Shown here one piece after another: positions 9,118 to 19,996 of a stretch of 64,000 bases of DNA. The stretch is from Propioniciclava sinopodophylli (GTDB lineage: Bacteria > Actinomycetota > Actinomycetes > Propionibacteriales > Propionibacteriaceae): the NCBI RefSeq assembly GCF_004324755.1, contig NZ_SDMQ01000010.1, positions 1 to 64,000 on the forward strand, given 5' to 3'. Position 1 is the first letter of the stretch, and each line of letters opens with the position of its first letter. The notes beneath the pieces are model-generated. The model saw nothing but the letters and a program-made list of their open reading frames with translations. It had not been told where the DNA came from and did not search any database. A program made the translations under genes and the position numbers.

Positions 9118-9190
9118 TGGAGCTAAGGGGATTCGAACCCCTGGCCTCTTCCATGCCATGGAAGCGCGCTACCAACTGCGCCATAGCCCC
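9118..9190 (-). tRNA. tRNA-Ala (GGC anticodon)
   Basis: 73 bases with the full cloverleaf on the minus strand. The anticodon arm is CTTCC-ATGGCAT-GGAAG, giving anticodon GGC, which reads GCC, the dominant Ala codon here. The T-loop is GTTCGAATC. The acceptor stem carries the G3:U70 wobble pair that specifies alanine in all domains of life. The CCA end is not encoded. Confidence 0.96.
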
Positions 9191-9216
9191 AATGTCCCGG
9201 TGCGGAACGAAGAGGA

Positions 9217-9245
9217 ACTTTACCCCCGAATCGGGATTGCGCCAA
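9217..9245 (-). promoter_or_regulatory. sigma-70-type promoter for tRNA-Ala
   Basis: On the minus strand a TTGGCG -35 box (9245-9240) and a TAAAGT -10 box (9222-9217) are separated by 17 bases, upstream of the tRNA by about 27 bases. This is one of the few places in the window with both hexamers well formed. Confidence 0.65.
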
Positions 9246-9269
9246 ATCGGGCCGCACCGCGGACGTCGC

Positions 9270-9913
9270 TCAGGCGTTCTCCAGTCGGCCGCGGACGACG
9301 AAGCCCGCCTCGGCGAGGTCGGCCTCAAGTTCGGCCGTGTCGGGGGTGTTGATGCCGAGGACCACGTCCGAGGTCTCGCCCGAGCCGCGGTAGACCGCCA
9401 GGTGCTGGATGTTGGCCCCGTGCTTGCCAGTGACCGCACCCAGGCGGGCCAGCGCGCCGGGGACGTCCGGGGCGCCGATCACCAGCCGGGCGCCGTGGTC
9501 GCGGAAGCCCATGATCTCGATGAAGGCGTCCAGCACGTCGGACTCGGTGATGACGCCGACGAGGCGTCCGTCGTCGACCACGGGAAGCATCTCGATCTTC
9601 GCCTCGCGCATCACCACGGCCGCCTGCTCCAGCAGGGCGTCGGAGCCGATGGTGATCGGGTCACGGGACATCACCTTGGCCACGCTCAGCTTGTTGATCA
9701 GGTAGGTGACCTCGTTGACCGACAGGGAGGTCGCCTTCGACGGCAGGTTGGCGTCGATGTCGCCCGCGGAGATGACCCCGACGACGCGGCCGGCGTCCAT
9801 CACCGGCAGGTGCCGGACGTGGCGGTCCTTCATCGTGGCGATCGCCTCGGGGATCGTGGCGTCGGCCCGGACCGTCCACGGGTTGGCGGTCATCTTGTTC
9901 TTCACGAACATGC

Positions 9914-9917
<4 letters not shown>
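9270..9917 (-). CDS. CBS-pair and ACT domain protein
   Basis: 215 residues. Two CBS motifs (about residues 7-60 and 80-135, with HLPVMDAGRVVGVISAGDI and MLPVVDDGRLVGVITESDV) are followed by an ACT domain (about 143-210, APDVPGALARLGAVTGKHG). CBS pairs sense adenine nucleotides and ACT domains often bind amino acids, so the protein is a plausible ligand-sensing regulator of the Liv transporter whose operon it ends. The ATG overlaps the livF stop by 4 bases. The architecture resembles AcuB-like proteins. The target is not known. Confidence 0.85.
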
Positions 9918-10610
<693 letters not shown>

Positions 10611-10618
<8 letters not shown>

Positions 10619-11396
10619 GGTCGACCTCCTCGCCCAGGTAGGCCTCGATCACCTTGGGGTCGGAGCGCACCTCGTCCGGCGTGCCGGACGCGATCACGAT
10701 GCCGTGGTCGAGGACGTAGATGCGCTCGCAGATCTGCATGACCAGGCTCATGTCGTGCTCGATGAGCAGGATGGTGAGCCCGAAGTCCTGGCGGATCTGG
10801 GTGATGAGCCGGGTCAGGTTCGCCGTCTCGGTCGGGTTCATGCCGGCGGCCGGCTCGTCCAGCAGGAGCAGCGTGGGCCGGGTGGCCAACGCGCGGGCGA
10901 TCTCCAGGTGGCGCTGCTCGCCGTAGGAGAGGTTGACCGCGTACTCCTCGGCCTTGTGGCCCAGGTGCATGACCTCGAGCAACTCGCGCGCACCGTCGCG
11001 GATCTCGTCCTCCGCCCTGCCGAAGCCCGGCAGGCGCAGCAGCGAGGTCGGCAGGGGGTAGCGCTGGTTCTGCTGGAAGGCGATCATCACGTTCTCCAGC
11101 ACCGTGAGCTCCTTGAAGAGCCGGATGTTCTGGAACGTGCGACCGATCCCGGCGCGGCAGATGGCGTAGGGGGCCTTGCCGCCGATCGAGGTGGTCTGGC
11201 CGTGCGCGCTGAACACGATCGTGCCCGAGCTCGGCGGGTAGACGCCAGTCAGCAGGTTGAACACGGTGGTCTTGCCGGCGCCGTTGGGGCCGATCAGGCC
11301 GACGAGCTCGCCCTGGTCGAGGGTGAGGTCGACGTGGGAGACCGCGGTGAGGCCACCGAAGCTGCGGGTGAGCTGCTTCACGTCGAGGATGCTCAT
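10611..11396 (-). CDS. livG: branched-chain amino acid ABC transporter ATPase LivG
   Basis: 261 residues from the ATG at 11396, which overlaps the livM stop by ATGA. Walker A is GPNGAGKTT, the signature NLSYGEQRHLEIARALAT and Walker B LLLLDEPAAGMNPTE. The extra NQN-containing segment after Walker A and the GTPDEVRSDPKVIEAYLG tail are typical of LivG. The frame extends far upstream inside livM but only as a shadow. Confidence 0.95.
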
Positions 11397-12370
11397 GCCG
11401 CCTCCGTTCCGGCGTCGTCCCGTCGTCGCTTCCTGAGCCCGGGCAGTAACCGCAGCGACAGTTCGCGGTTGCCGAGCAGGCCCTGGGGACGGAAGATCAT
11501 GATCACGATCAGCAACAGGGCGTACAGGATCATCCGGACTCCGGGGAACGGCTGCAGCAGCGTGGAGATGATCGCCAGCAGGAATGCGGCGATGACCGAG
11601 CCCGACAGGGAGCCCAGACCGCCCAGCACCACGATGACGAGGATGTCGATCGACTTCAGGAAGCCGAACTGCTCGGGCTTGATCACGTAGAAGTACGAGG
11701 CGTACATGCCGCCCGCGACGCCGCCGAAGAAGGCGCCGATCGTGAAGGCGAGCACCTTCGAGCGGGTGGTGTTGACGCCGATGGACTCGGCGGCGATCTC
11801 GTCCTCGCGGACGGCGATGGCGTCGCGGCCCTGGCGGGAGCGGACGAAGTTGCGGATCAGCATGACCGAGCCGACGGTCAGGACGAAGAACCACGTCCAG
11901 TCCATGTATTGCGGCACCGGGGACAGCCCCGCGGCGCCGTTGGTGAACTCGAAGTTCTGCAGCAGGATGCGGATGATCTCGGCCATGCCGAGGGTGGCGA
12001 TGGCGATGTAGTCGCCGCGCAGGCGCAGCGTCGGGAGGCCGATCAGGAAGCCGACCAGCGCGGCGATGATGCCGCCCAGCAGCAGGCCGCCGATGAAGCC
12101 CACGATGGAGTCGAAGCGCATCGTGACCAGCGCTGTCGCGTACGCGCCGATGGCCATGAAGCCGGCGTGGCCGAGGGAGAACTGGCCGGTGAACCCCGTG
12201 ATGAGGTTGAGGGAGACGGCCAGCACGATGTTGATGCAGATGGTGGCGATCGTGACCTGCATGTAGGCGTCGACCACGCCGGCCTGCACGAGCAGCAGCA
12301 CGATGACGTAGGTGAGGACCAGCGGCACCCACAGGGTGAGCGCCTGGCGGACGAGGGGGTTCTTCATCAC
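11393..12370 (-). CDS. livM: branched-chain amino acid ABC transporter permease LivM
   Basis: 325 residues with about nine hydrophobic segments. The signature LVGFLIGLPTLRLRGDYIA and the EAA-like IAVREDEIAAESIGVN loop identify LivM. The cytoplasmic C-terminus is basic (LLPGLRKRRRDD). It overlaps livG and livH by 4 bases each and forms the membrane channel with LivH. Confidence 0.95.
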   Translation of the reverse strand: MMKNPLVRQALTLWVPLVLTYVIVLLLVQAGVVDAYMQVTIATICINIVLAVSLNLITGFTGQFSLGHAGFMAIGAYATALVTMRFDSIVGFIGGLLLGGIIAALVGFLIGLPTLRLRGDYIAIATLGMAEIIRILLQNFEFTNGAAGLSPVPQYMDWTWFFVLTVGSVMLIRNFVRSRQGRDAIAVREDEIAAESIGVNTTRSKVLAFTIGAFFGGVAGGMYASYFYVIKPEQFGFLKSIDILVIVVLGGLGSLSGSVIAAFLLAIISTLLQPFPGVRMILYALLLIVIMIFRPQGLLGNRELSLRLLPGLRKRRRDDAGTEAA

Positions 12371-13251
12371 ACCTTCTCCCGGACGTTGGAGCCCAGCAGG
12401 CCGGTCGGCTTGAAGATCAGCACCAGGATCAGGATGCCGAACACCACCGCGTCGGTGTAGAGGCTCGACCAGTAGCCGGAGACGAGCGTCTCGGCGGCGC
12501 CGATGAAGTAGCCGCCGAGCAGCGCGCCGGGGATCAGGCCGATGCCGCCGAACACGGCGGCGATGAACGCCTTGAGGCCGGGCAGCACGCCCATGAGGGG
12601 ATTGATCGCGTTGTAGTAGACGCCGACCAGCACGCCGGCCGCGCCGGCCAGTGCGGAGCCCAGCGCGAACGTGAAGGAGATCGTGTTGTCGACGCTGATG
12701 CCCATCAGGCGAGCCGCGTCGGCGTCCTGAGAGACGGCGCGCATGGCCTTACCGACCTTGGTGCGCCGCACGATGTACTGCAGGACGACCATGAGGAGCA
12801 CCGAGACGCCGATGATGATGATCTGCTTCATGGTGATGAGGACGCCGCCGACGTTGAAGCTCTGCTCCATGAACGGGGGCAGGACGCCGTAGGTGCGGGT
12901 GTCGGCGCCGACGAAGAACATCATCGTGTACTCGAGCAGCAGCGAGACACCGATCGCGGTGATCAGCACCGCGATGCGGGTCGACTTGCGCAGGGGTTTG
13001 TACGCCACCCGCTCGATGACCACGCCCAGCACGGTGCACACGGCCATGGCGATGACCAGCGACTCCACGAAGCCCAGGTTCAGGTGGACCATGCAGAAGT
13101 AGCCGACGTAGGCGCCGACCATGTACACGTCGCCGTGGGCGAAGTTGATGAGCTGGATGATGCCGTAGACCATCGTGTAGCCCAGCGCGATGAGGGCGTA
13201 GATGCTCCCCAGCGCGAGGCCGTTGACGAGCTGTTGTGCCAGTTGCTCCAC
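12367..13251 (-). CDS. livH: branched-chain amino acid ABC transporter permease LivH
   Basis: 294 residues with about eight transmembrane segments. It begins with the family-typical QLVNGLALGSIYALIALGYT, followed by FAHGDVYMVGAYVGY, and has the EAA loop region AMRAVSQDADAARLMGI. It pairs with LivM. It lies 84 bases downstream of livK, with a strong hairpin in between. Confidence 0.95.
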   Translation of the reverse strand: MEQLAQQLVNGLALGSIYALIALGYTMVYGIIQLINFAHGDVYMVGAYVGYFCMVHLNLGFVESLVIAMAVCTVLGVVIERVAYKPLRKSTRIAVLITAIGVSLLLEYTMMFFVGADTRTYGVLPPFMEQSFNVGGVLITMKQIIIIGVSVLLMVVLQYIVRRTKVGKAMRAVSQDADAARLMGISVDNTISFTFALGSALAGAAGVLVGVYYNAINPLMGVLPGLKAFIAAVFGGIGLIPGALLGGYFIGAAETLVSGYWSSLYTDAVVFGILILVLIFKPTGLLGSNVREKV

Positions 13252-13279
13252 GGGTGTCGAGTCTCCCCCCGGATCGGGC

Positions 13280-13312
13280 GAGGAGTGGGGCGGACGCGCC
13301 GCCCCACTCCTC
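13280..13312 (-). terminator. strong intercistronic hairpin between livK and livH
   Basis: A perfect 14-base stem (13280-13293 with 13299-13312) closes a 5-base loop. No T-run follows on the minus strand. Placed just after the binding-protein gene, it fits a partial terminator or an mRNA 3' stabiliser that makes livK more abundant than the permease and ATPase transcripts. Confidence 0.6.
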
Positions 13313-13335
13313 GTCGAGGTGTCCTGTGTGAGCGG

Positions 13336-14496
13336 TCAGCCCTTCTCGGAGAAGAGCTTCCCGTCCTTGTCGTAGCCGATGAACACGACCGCCTTGACCG
13401 GGTTGTGGTTCTCGTCCACGTCGAAGGTGCCGGTGACGCCGGCGAAGCCCTTGGTCTCGGCCAGGGCCCTTTGGACGCCCTCACCGGTCTTCTCGGTGGC
13501 GCGGGAGACGCCGTCGGCGACGAACTTCAAGGTGTCGTAGCCCAGGGCGTTGAACGCGTTCGGCTCGGCGGAGTACTTCGCCTCGAAGGCCTTGATGAAG
13601 TCCTGGACCTTCGGGTCCTGGTCGGCCGAGCTGTAGTGGTTGGTGAAGTACACGTCCTTCAGCTGCGCGCCGGCCTGCTCGGCGAGCACGGGGGAGTCGA
13701 AGCCGTCGCCACCGAGGATCGGCTGGGTGACGCCGAGGTCGCGGGCCTGCTTGATGGCCTTCCCGGCCTCGGTGTAGTAGCCGGGCAGGTAGATGACGTC
13801 GAACTGCTGGCCCTTGAACTTGGTCATGACCGCGTTGAAGTTGTCCGCGCCCTTGGCGTAGGCATCCTCCGACACGATCTCGCCGCCACCGGCGGTGAAG
13901 GTCTCGCGGAAGGCGTCCGCCAGGCCCTTGGAGTAGTCGCTGGAGCTGTCGCGAAGGATGACGGCCTTCTTGGCGCTGAACTTCTTCACCGCGTAGTTGG
14001 CGGCGGCGGTGCCCTGGAAGGAGTCGTTGAAGCAGGTGCGGAACGCGAACTGCTTGACGCCGTTGCCGTCCACCGTCACGTCGTCGGCGGTCGCGGAGCC
14101 GGAGACCACCGGGACCTTCTGGCGCTCGGCCACGGGGATCGTGGCCTTCATGCCGCCGGAGGTGGCCGGGCCGATGACCGTGATGACCTTGTCCTGCGTC
14201 ATGAGCTTGGTGGCCAGCGTGGTGGCCTCGGCGGCGTCCGACTTGGTGTCGTACTTGACGAGCTCGATCTTCTTGCCGTCGATGCCGCCGGCGGCGTTGA
14301 CCTCCTCGGCCGCCAGCTCGATGCCCTGAACGCTCGCCTCACCGTAGGTGGCGACGTCGCCGGACAGCTCGTAGTTCAAGCCGATCTTGATGGTGTCGCC
14401 CTGCGGTGCCTGGGCCGTGCCCGCGCCGCCCGAGCAGCCGGCGAGCATGGCGAGGCCAACCGTCGCGGCCGCGAGGCCGGTGAGGATGCGCTTCAT
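13336..14496 (-). CDS. livK: branched-chain amino acid-binding lipoprotein LivK
   Basis: 386 residues. The signal peptide MKRILTGLAAATVGLAMLAGC has a lipobox ending at Cys21, so the protein is predicted to be lipid-anchored outside the cytoplasmic membrane. The periplasmic-binding type I fold is shown by IKIGLNYELSGDVATYG, ELAAEEVNAAGGIDGKKIEL and VITVIGPATSGG. An AGGAGAAG ribosome site precedes the ATG. As first gene of livKHMGF it sets substrate specificity, probably branched-chain amino acids. Confidence 0.95.
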   Translation of the reverse strand: MKRILTGLAAATVGLAMLAGCSGGAGTAQAPQGDTIKIGLNYELSGDVATYGEASVQGIELAAEEVNAAGGIDGKKIELVKYDTKSDAAEATTLATKLMTQDKVITVIGPATSGGMKATIPVAERQKVPVVSGSATADDVTVDGNGVKQFAFRTCFNDSFQGTAAANYAVKKFSAKKAVILRDSSSDYSKGLADAFRETFTAGGGEIVSEDAYAKGADNFNAVMTKFKGQQFDVIYLPGYYTEAGKAIKQARDLGVTQPILGGDGFDSPVLAEQAGAQLKDVYFTNHYSSADQDPKVQDFIKAFEAKYSAEPNAFNALGYDTLKFVADGVSRATEKTGEGVQRALAETKGFAGVTGTFDVDENHNPVKAVVFIGYDKDGKLFSEKG

Positions 14497-14558
14497 GTGT
14501 CTTCTCCTGGTCGACCGCCCTGGGAAGCGAGCGGATGTCAGCGCATGCTACAAACGGT

Positions 14559-14617
14559 CGGCCCCGGCCGGGGCCCGGTCTCACGCAGCGTGAGGGGTCG
14601 GGCCCGGCCGGGGCCGG
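14559..14617 (-). terminator. long imperfect GC-rich hairpin upstream of livK
   Basis: The segment folds on a central CTCACGC-A-GCGTGAG palindrome (14580-14594), flanked by near-complementary GGCCCCGGCCGGGGCC-type arms (14559-14578 and 14600-14617). It lies after the gene ending at 14676 on the same strand and before livK, so it most likely separates the two units. On the minus strand it is followed by only a short TTTG. Confidence 0.5.
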
Positions 14618-14675
14618 AATCGTGATCGGTTCGTTATGTGCGACGGACGTCGGTGCTCAGGCCGAGGTCGACGCA

Positions 14676-15230
14676 TCAACCCGGGATCGGGAGAGCCGAC
14701 ATCTGCCGGCCCTGAGCGGTGGTGAGGATCAGGGTCGCGTCGCCCTGCGGCAGCTGCAGGAACAGGTGGCCCTCGATGGACTGGCCGGCCGTCAGCGTGC
14801 CGGAGCCGATCTCCGGCTCGGGCGCGCCGGAGCCCGGCTCGTACACGTCGGTGCCCGTGTTGGAGAACGCCACGAACCCGTAGCTGACGCGGCCGGAGTC
14901 GGCGGTCACCCGGACGCGCACGATGACGCCGTCGCTGGTCCACGTGTGCTCGATCATCTCCCACCGGCCGTGGCTCTGCGTGCTGCCGGGCATCGTGAAG
15001 GGCATGCCGGGCCCGGCGGCGGCCTCGGCCGCCGGGGTGGTCGCCGTCGGAGAGGGAGGGTCAGTGCGCTGGGCCGGCGGGCGCAGGAACAGGGCCGCGA
15101 GGACGGCGCCGACCGCGACGAGACCGATGAGGGCGAACCACCAGCCGCCGCCGGAACGCTTCGGGGGCGCGTAGGCGTCGATGTCGACAGGACGCCGCTG
15201 GTACGGGTCCTGCTGCCACGGCTGGGTCAT
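14676..15230 (-). CDS. membrane-anchored protein with Ig-like extracellular domain
   Basis: 184 residues. A Pro-rich cytoplasmic start (MTQPWQQDPYQRRP) is followed by one helix at about residues 29-50 (WWFALIGLVAVGAVLAALFL), a Pro/Thr/Ala linker and an extracellular beta-rich domain (about 85-184) with the look of DUF4352-type immunoglobulin-like folds. Function unknown. The start at 15230 is supported by a leaderless promoter. It is divergent from the DUF4192 gene across a 111-base gap holding two DnaA-box-like sites. Confidence 0.75.
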   Translation of the reverse strand: MTQPWQQDPYQRRPVDIDAYAPPKRSGGGWWFALIGLVAVGAVLAALFLRPPAQRTDPPSPTATTPAAEAAAGPGMPFTMPGSTQSHGRWEMIEHTWTSDGVIVRVRVTADSGRVSYGFVAFSNTGTDVYEPGSGAPEPEIGSGTLTAGQSIEGHLFLQLPQGDATLILTTAQGRQMSALPIPG

Positions 15231-15237
15231 GGGAGCG

Positions 15238-15243
15238 AGCGTA
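15238..15243 (-). promoter_or_regulatory. -10 hexamer TACGCT for leaderless gene at 15230
   Basis: Read on the minus strand, TACGCT is followed by 7 bases and then the ATG at 15230, again the leaderless spacing. Confidence 0.5.
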
Positions 15244-15253
15244 CCGGGAGGGG

Positions 15254-15294
15254 TGTGGACAGCCAACGGCGCGCAGGGGGGGGCCTGTGGACAA
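15254..15294 (-). promoter_or_regulatory. pair of DnaA-box-like sites
   Basis: On the minus strand, TTGTCCACA (15286-15294) is a perfect match to the actinobacterial DnaA box and CTGTCCACA (15254-15262) differs by one base. The two are in the same orientation with starts 32 bases apart, close to three helical turns. They lie between divergent genes. Confidence 0.35.
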
Positions 15295-15341
15295 CCGGAA
15301 CACGGTGACGGGATCGCGCCCGGACCGCCTCTTGTCGGTGC

Positions 15342-16289
15342 ATGACGGACACATCCCACCCCCAGACGCTGCGCTCCCTGACCGACCTCGTGGAGGTCGT
15401 GCCCACCTTCTTGGGCTTCCACCCCACCGAGTCGGTGGTGGTCATCTCCATCGAGGCGGGCTCGGTCGTGCTGACCGCCCGCGTCGACCTCGACCTGCCC
15501 GGCGGCCACGGAACGGCGGCGGCCCTCCGCGCCGTGTGGCGAAAGGTGCCACACGGCGATCACATCGTCATCGCCTACAGCGACGACCCCGACCGCGCGT
15601 GGTGGGCCCTCGATGATGTCGCCGACGCGATGCCCGGGCACTGCGGGCGCACCCTGCTGCACGCCGACGGCGAGCGGTGGTACGAGGACCCTCACGACAG
15701 CGGGACGCCGTACGACCGGCTCGGCAGCGTCCATCTCGCCCGCGCCGCCTACGACGGACGCCCGGTGCGCCACTCCCGCGCCGAGCTGGCCCGGCTGGTG
15801 GAGCCGGCCCGGACACCGGCCGAGGTGACGGCGTCGCTGGAGCGGGTCGCCGAGAGCTTCGCCACCCTGGGCTGCCTCGTCGCCGAGGCGCGCGCCCTGG
15901 TGGCGGGTCACGACGACGCGCCCGGTGACCTGGACATCGACGAGGCGACGGTCCTGTGCCTGGCCACGCACGAGGCCGCCTTCCTGGACGAGGCGCTGCT
16001 GTTGACCACAAGCGACAACGCCGACGCACGGATCGGGTTGTGGGCCCAGGTGGTGCAGTCCGGCGTCCCGAACTGCGCGGGCGGTGCGCTGGTGGCCCTC
16101 GCGTTGGCGGGCTGGGTGGCGGGCGAGGGGGCGATCGCGTCGATCTGCCTCGAGGCGCTGGAGGGCCGGCCCGGGCCGGGGGAGTGGATCGAGATGCTGG
16201 AGGCGGTCATCGCCGACGCTGTCCACCCCCACATGTGGGAGGAGGTTCGCGCCCGGCAGTTGGCGCTGCGCGTCCCGGAAGCGTCCTGA
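15342..16289 (+). CDS. DUF4192 domain protein
   Basis: 315 residues. The N-terminal sequence SLTDLVEVVPTFLGFHPTESVVVISI is the hallmark of DUF4192, a family almost confined to Actinomycetota and without known function. It is soluble, with no signal peptide or membrane helix. The C-terminal half (LCLATHEAAFLDEALLLTTS, then CAGGALVALALAGWVAGEG) is helical and matches the family's alpha-helical part. The gene precedes the PfkB kinase by 19 bases, but the kinase has its own promoter-like hexamer. Confidence 0.85.
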   Translation: MTDTSHPQTLRSLTDLVEVVPTFLGFHPTESVVVISIEAGSVVLTARVDLDLPGGHGTAAALRAVWRKVPHGDHIVIAYSDDPDRAWWALDDVADAMPGHCGRTLLHADGERWYEDPHDSGTPYDRLGSVHLARAAYDGRPVRHSRAELARLVEPARTPAEVTASLERVAESFATLGCLVAEARALVAGHDDAPGDLDIDEATVLCLATHEAAFLDEALLLTTSDNADARIGLWAQVVQSGVPNCAGGALVALALAGWVAGEGAIASICLEALEGRPGPGEWIEMLEAVIADAVHPHMWEEVRARQLALRVPEAS

Positions 16290-16295
16290 GGGGCC

Positions 16296-16301
16296 TAGCA
16301 T
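16296..16301 (+). promoter_or_regulatory. -10 hexamer TAGCAT for leaderless pfkB-family gene
   Basis: TAGCAT is followed by 7 bases and the ATG at 16309. It overlaps an alternative in-frame ATG at 16300, favouring the later start. Confidence 0.5.
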
Positions 16302-16308
16302 GCGGGTC

Positions 16309-17241
16309 ATGCGACGAATCGTGGTGTGCGGCGAGTCCCTCATCGACCTCGTGCCGACAGCTCCGGCCGGTGACACGCGGGCGTCCGGCTGGCGGGCGTT
16401 GTCGGCCGGCGGGCCGATGAACACGGCCATCGGGCTGGCCCGCCTGGGCAACCCCGTGGAGTTCCTCGGGCGCCTCGGCGACGACGCGTTCGCCGGGCAG
16501 TTGCGCCGCCACCTGGCCGCCAACGGCGTGGGCACCGCCCTGGCCGTGGACGCCCCGCAGCCGACCTCGCTGGCCGTGGTCAGCCTCGACGAGGCGGGCA
16601 AGGCGTCCTACACCTTCCACTTCGCGGGCACGGCCAACTTCGGCTGGCGCGCGGACGAACTCCCGGAGCTGGGGGCCGACGACTGGCTGCACGTCGCCTC
16701 GCTGGTGACGGTGGTCGGCCCCGGCCGCACCGCCCTGCTGGATTGGGTGCGCGCCGGGTCGGGGCCCCTGTCGCTGGACGTGAACGTCCGGCCCACCGTC
16801 CTGCCCGACCTGGCGGCGTACTGGGCGCTGGTCGAGCCGTGGCTCGTCGCGGTCGGGCAGCGGGGTGGCCTGGTCAAGGGCTCGGACGAAGACTTCGAGC
16901 TGTTGGCGGGGGCGTCCGGCCTGCCCACCGACCCCGAGGCACTGGTGGTGGCGCTGAGGGAGCGCTACGGCGCGACGTGGGCCGTGGTCACCCGGGGGCC
17001 CGACGGCGCGGTGGCGGCGGGTCCCGAGGGCGTGGCGTCCGTGCCGAGCCCGTCGGTGGCCCTGGTCGACACGATCGGGGCTGGCGACACGTTCATGGCC
17101 GGGATGCTGGACGCCCTCGTCGTGGCGGGCCTGCCGCTGGCGGACGCCCTGCGCCGCGGGGCCGCGGCCGCGGCGCTGGTGTGCGAGCGCGAGGGGGCCG
17201 ACCCGCCGACCCGCGCCGAGCTGGACGCGGCGCTGGGCTGA
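16309..17241 (+). CDS. PfkB-family carbohydrate kinase (fructokinase-like)
   Basis: 310 residues of the ribokinase/PfkB fold. The N-terminal VVCGESLIDLVP and AGGPMNTAIGLARLG bind sugar, and the C-terminal VDTIGAGDTFMAGMLDAL is PfkB signature 2, with the catalytic Asp and anion hole. Closest in look to fructokinases, though sugar specificity cannot be read from sequence. In-frame sequence upstream belongs to a shadow frame. The gene is followed by the leuS leader region. Confidence 0.88.
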   Translation: MRRIVVCGESLIDLVPTAPAGDTRASGWRALSAGGPMNTAIGLARLGNPVEFLGRLGDDAFAGQLRRHLAANGVGTALAVDAPQPTSLAVVSLDEAGKASYTFHFAGTANFGWRADELPELGADDWLHVASLVTVVGPGRTALLDWVRAGSGPLSLDVNVRPTVLPDLAAYWALVEPWLVAVGQRGGLVKGSDEDFELLAGASGLPTDPEALVVALRERYGATWAVVTRGPDGAVAAGPEGVASVPSPSVALVDTIGAGDTFMAGMLDALVVAGLPLADALRRGAAAAALVCEREGADPPTRAELDAALG

Positions 17242-17255
17242 AGGGTCGGGTGGTC

Positions 17256-17261
17256 TATGCT
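17256..17261 (+). promoter_or_regulatory. -10 hexamer TATGCT for the leuS leader transcript
   Basis: TATGCT is followed by 7 bases and the ATG of the leader peptide at 17269, so the leuS transcript is predicted to begin at the leader's own start codon. No convincing -35 box is visible. Confidence 0.6.
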
Positions 17262-17268
17262 GGCGCGC

Positions 17269-17304
17269 ATGGAGCGCACCACGAGCCAGCGACTTCTTGG
17301 CTAG
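17269..17304 (+). CDS. leuS leader peptide
   Basis: An 11-residue mini-ORF, MERTTSQRLLG, ending in TAG. The two Leu residues are encoded by CTT-CTT, codons that are rare in the surrounding genes, which use CTG and CTC almost exclusively. A leaderless promoter precedes it and an intrinsic terminator follows before leuS. This is the layout of ribosome-mediated attenuation: shortage of charged tRNA-Leu would stall the ribosome at residues 9-10. The peptide itself probably has no function after synthesis. Confidence 0.75.
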   Translation: MERTTSQRLLG

Positions 17305-17329
17305 CCGCGCACCCCACCCGGTGACGCGG
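17305..17329 (+). promoter_or_regulatory. leuS leader hairpin 1 (competes with antiterminator)
   Basis: CCGCG (17305-17309) pairs with CGCGG (17325-17329), and ACC (17311-17313) with GGT (17320-17322). Its 5' arm starts at the base after the leader stop, where a ribosome stalled on the CTT codons would cover it. The alternative pairing CCGGT (17318-17322) with ACCGG (17347-17351) reaches into the terminator loop. This is a by-eye model. Confidence 0.45.
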
Positions 17330-17330
17330 C

Positions 17331-17367
17331 GCCCCTGACATGCCCAACCGGCACGCAGGGGCTTTTT
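17331..17367 (+). terminator. intrinsic terminator (attenuator) in the leuS leader
   Basis: GCCCCTG (17331-17337) pairs with CAGGGGC (17356-17362) and is followed at once by five T residues (17363-17367). An inner TGCC/GGCA stem (17341-17344 with 17350-17353) extends the hairpin. It is the only hairpin-plus-T-run in the window that looks like a classic Rho-independent terminator, and it lies between the leader peptide and leuS, not after a gene. Confidence 0.82.
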
Positions 17368-17409
17368 CATGCCAAGAGTCGAGATCCGTCCACGAGGAGA
17401 ACCACCACC

Positions 17410-19878
<2,469 letters not shown>

Positions 19879-19909
19879 CCCGGGGCGTCATCCCACCACG
19901 TCGTTGGCC

Positions 19910-19946
19910 TGTGGATGGCGGGGCAGGGTGGGGCGAGTTGTCCACA
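19910..19946. promoter_or_regulatory. second pair of DnaA-box-like sites
   Basis: Between leuS and comEA, TTGTCCACA (19938-19946, plus strand) faces CCATCCACA (19910-19918, minus strand). The first is a perfect actinobacterial DnaA box, the second a weaker match. The rest of this 118-base gap shows no other recognisable element. Confidence 0.35.
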
Positions 19947-19996
19947 GCCGCCGAATCGGGTGACCGGGACGGAGCCCCGCCGCCCATCGTCGGGGT

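Noticed and set aside
17269-17409. T-box riboswitch before leuS
   Set aside because: GGTGACGCGG (near 17320) recalls the T-box GGTGGNACCGCG, but the leader from the predicted start is only about 140 bases, too short for stem I and a specifier loop, and a Leu-codon mini-ORF plus terminator explains the region better.
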